Of a DNA stretch of 64,000 bases, positions 62,810-64,000 are shown piece after piece (the first letter of the stretch is position 1; the number at the start of each line of letters is the position of its first letter). A program made the position numbers and the translations under genes. Where the stretch lies: the NCBI RefSeq assembly GCF_000972785.3, contig NZ_CP011253.3, positions 4,712,001-4,776,000 on the forward strand. The letters are read 5' to 3'. This DNA comes from Pandoraea oxalativorans. GTDB taxonomy: Bacteria; Pseudomonadota; Gammaproteobacteria; Burkholderiales; Burkholderiaceae. The notes below the pieces were generated by a model, which saw nothing but the letters and a program-made list of their open reading frames with translations, was not told where the DNA came from and did not search any database.

Positions 62810-64000
62810 TCACGGAACGTCACGCCCGGTGACTAGCCGCTGCCCGAACACGCTGGCGTCAAGCGCACGCTCACGCCACAGGGCCATCTCGGCGATCAGG
62901 TCGGGACGCGACTCGGGATAGGTGTCCGCCGCGAATTGATGCAGCATGCCGCGCAGCGCCTTGACCGTCATGGCCAATGCCGCCGGTCCTCCCGGTTCCG
63001 CCGGGGGCGATGCGGCCAGCCGTTCGCCCGTAGCGGCCACTGCGGCCGCCAGCCGCGCCACCGGGGCAAGCCCGATGGCCGCAGAATACTGCGCCACTTG
63101 CGCGGCCACCGCAGGATCGTTCAGATTCGGAAGCGCCTCATCCGCCAGACTCAGGAACGTCTGACAGACGTCTTGCCTGACCGCCAGCGGTCCGATGCGC
63201 AGCCAGTCACGCGAACTCGCGCCCGCCCCCTGCTTCTGGCCGGCCTGCGCAGCGTCGGCCAATGGCTCGGGCAGATGGCCGGGACGGCGCAATACGCCGA
63301 AATCGGCCAGCAGCGTGCCGAGCCAGCTATCCGGTGCTTCGGCATGCCAGGTCGCCAGCGCTTCGAGCAAATCGTGCCCGGGGACGAATTCCGACGCCGC
63401 CTTGGCTCCGCTCGCAGCCGATGCCGGTGCCGGGGCTGCCGAGGTGTCGGCTGCACCGCCCTCGGCCGGTACGGCCGGACGCGTCAGTTGCTTGCGCAGC
63501 GCCATGTTCATGCGCCCGATCTGCCGCTTGTCGGCCAGCGACAGCGGCGCACGGGCAAAGCGCAGCCAGGCTGCCGCCAGACGCCAGTAGTCGAGCGGCG
63601 CGGTCGCTCCGGCGCGGTGCAGATCCGCCGCGAGATCGGCCAGTTGCCCCAGCGCCGCCGTGGTGTCGAGGGTGTCGGCGTCCGGGCGCAGCAGACGCAG
63701 GAGCACGCGCTCGACATCTGCGCGCAACGGAGCCGTGCCTGCGGGCAGTCCATGCAGACGCGGCTGAGCGATCGCCCATCCCGCCATACGAAGCTCGCCC
63801 GGCGTAGGTGCGCCAGGCCAACCGTCGGGACTCGGGGATGCAGAAGACGGAGAAGATGTCGGCGACGACGACGCCGCAGGTGGCGTCACAGCCCCCGCCT
63901 GCCAGATATCGCGCTCGAACTGCCGCAGCGCATTGCGTTGCGCGTCCTGACTGCCCGGCTCGCCATAGGCGGCTTCGGCGATCGCCTTCACAAGGCGCTC
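62810..64000 (-). CDS. unidentified large protein, C-terminal part (cut by window)
   Basis: At least 396 residues, ending at 62810; the frame stays open to the right edge, so the N-terminus is outside. It is alanine/leucine-rich and helical, with low-complexity linkers near 30-60 (Pro/Ser-rich) and 180-205 (Ala/Gly/Ser). A segment like GWAIAQPRLHGLPAGTAPL and repeated paired helices stand out. There is no signal peptide or membrane segment in view. I do not recognise it. It shares a strand with algH, 211 bases upstream of it. Confidence 0.6.
   Translation of the reverse strand, partial: ERLVKAIAEAAYGEPGSQDAQRNALRQFERDIWQAGAVTPPAASSSPTSSPSSASPSPDGWPGAPTPGELRMAGWAIAQPRLHGLPAGTAPLRADVERVLLRLLRPDADTLDTTAALGQLADLAADLHRAGATAPLDYWRLAAAWLRFARAPLSLADKRQIGRMNMALRKQLTRPAVPAEGGAADTSAAPAPASAASGAKAASEFVPGHDLLEALATWHAEAPDSWLGTLLADFGVLRRPGHLPEPLADAAQAGQKQGAGASSRDWLRIGPLAVRQDVCQTFLSLADEALPNLNDPAVAAQVAQYSAAIGLAPVARLAAAVAATGERLAASPPAEPGGPAALAMTVKALRGMLHQFAADTYPESRPDLIAEMALWRERALDASVFGQRLVTGRDVP

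Noticed and set aside
1..64000. CRISPR arrays, insertion sequences and integrases
   Set aside because: No regularly spaced repeats, transposase or integrase motifs were seen on either strand.

Overview
The window is a GC-rich chromosomal segment of a betaproteobacterium, most likely a Burkholderiaceae member close to Pandoraea. This is inferred from gene content and order, not from a search: a DUF4148 protein, a Kdo hydroxylase next to waaA and waaC, pyrB beside a catalytically dead pyrC homologue, ruvX-algH, a conserved DUF3348-DUF802-OmpA-DUF2894 operon, and many LysR and TetR regulators. There is no phage, insertion sequence or CRISPR array.

Region 1 (1-16.8 kb) is accessory metabolism and regulation. 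It has a ferritin-like protein, an ArsR regulator coupled to a tandem AHSA1 protein, a bestrophin, valine catabolism genes (mmsA, mmsB) with an amino-acid-binding protein and a divergent LysR regulator, an MFS pump, an arylamine N-acetyltransferase, a glyoxalase-like protein, an AFG1/ZapE ATPase and a LysR/quinone-reductase pair. Region 2 (16.8-23.3 kb) holds a stand-alone pyruvate dehydrogenase E1 gene, a MarR regulator, a second and half-length E1-like gene, a glutathione transferase broken by a stop codon, an SMR exporter and an FMN-binding protein. Matching TTGCA-N2-TGCAA palindromes lie in both divergent intergenic regions and suggest that the MarR protein controls the whole block.

Region 3 (23.3-33 kb) shows decay: an autotransporter barrel remnant, an MmgE/PrpD gene with an in-frame TAG, and a truncated CPBP protease. 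Intact genes among them are a gamma-glutamyltransferase, a lipoprotein, tRNA-Gly(CCC) and a TetR/MFS pair. It ends with a tandem family of three very small hydrophobic peptide genes (32484-32866) that share leaders, strong Shine-Dalgarno sites and a conserved core. This is the most novel feature I see.

Region 4 (33.1-38.6 kb) is a four-gene operon. Its two central products look like an ion-driven MotA/MotB-type (Zorya ZorA/ZorB-like) complex with a very long repetitive cytoplasmic tail.

Region 5 (38.8-64 kb) is mostly core genome: trmB, uppP, an SDR/TetR pair, pcm, a rhodanese, a TolC-type channel, the LPS-core operon waaC-kdoO-waaA, a phosphomannomutase, a divergent polysaccharide cluster (flippase, three glycosyltransferases, a WecA-like enzyme), apaH, an acyltransferase, pyrC', pyrB, ruvX, algH and the end of an unidentified large protein.
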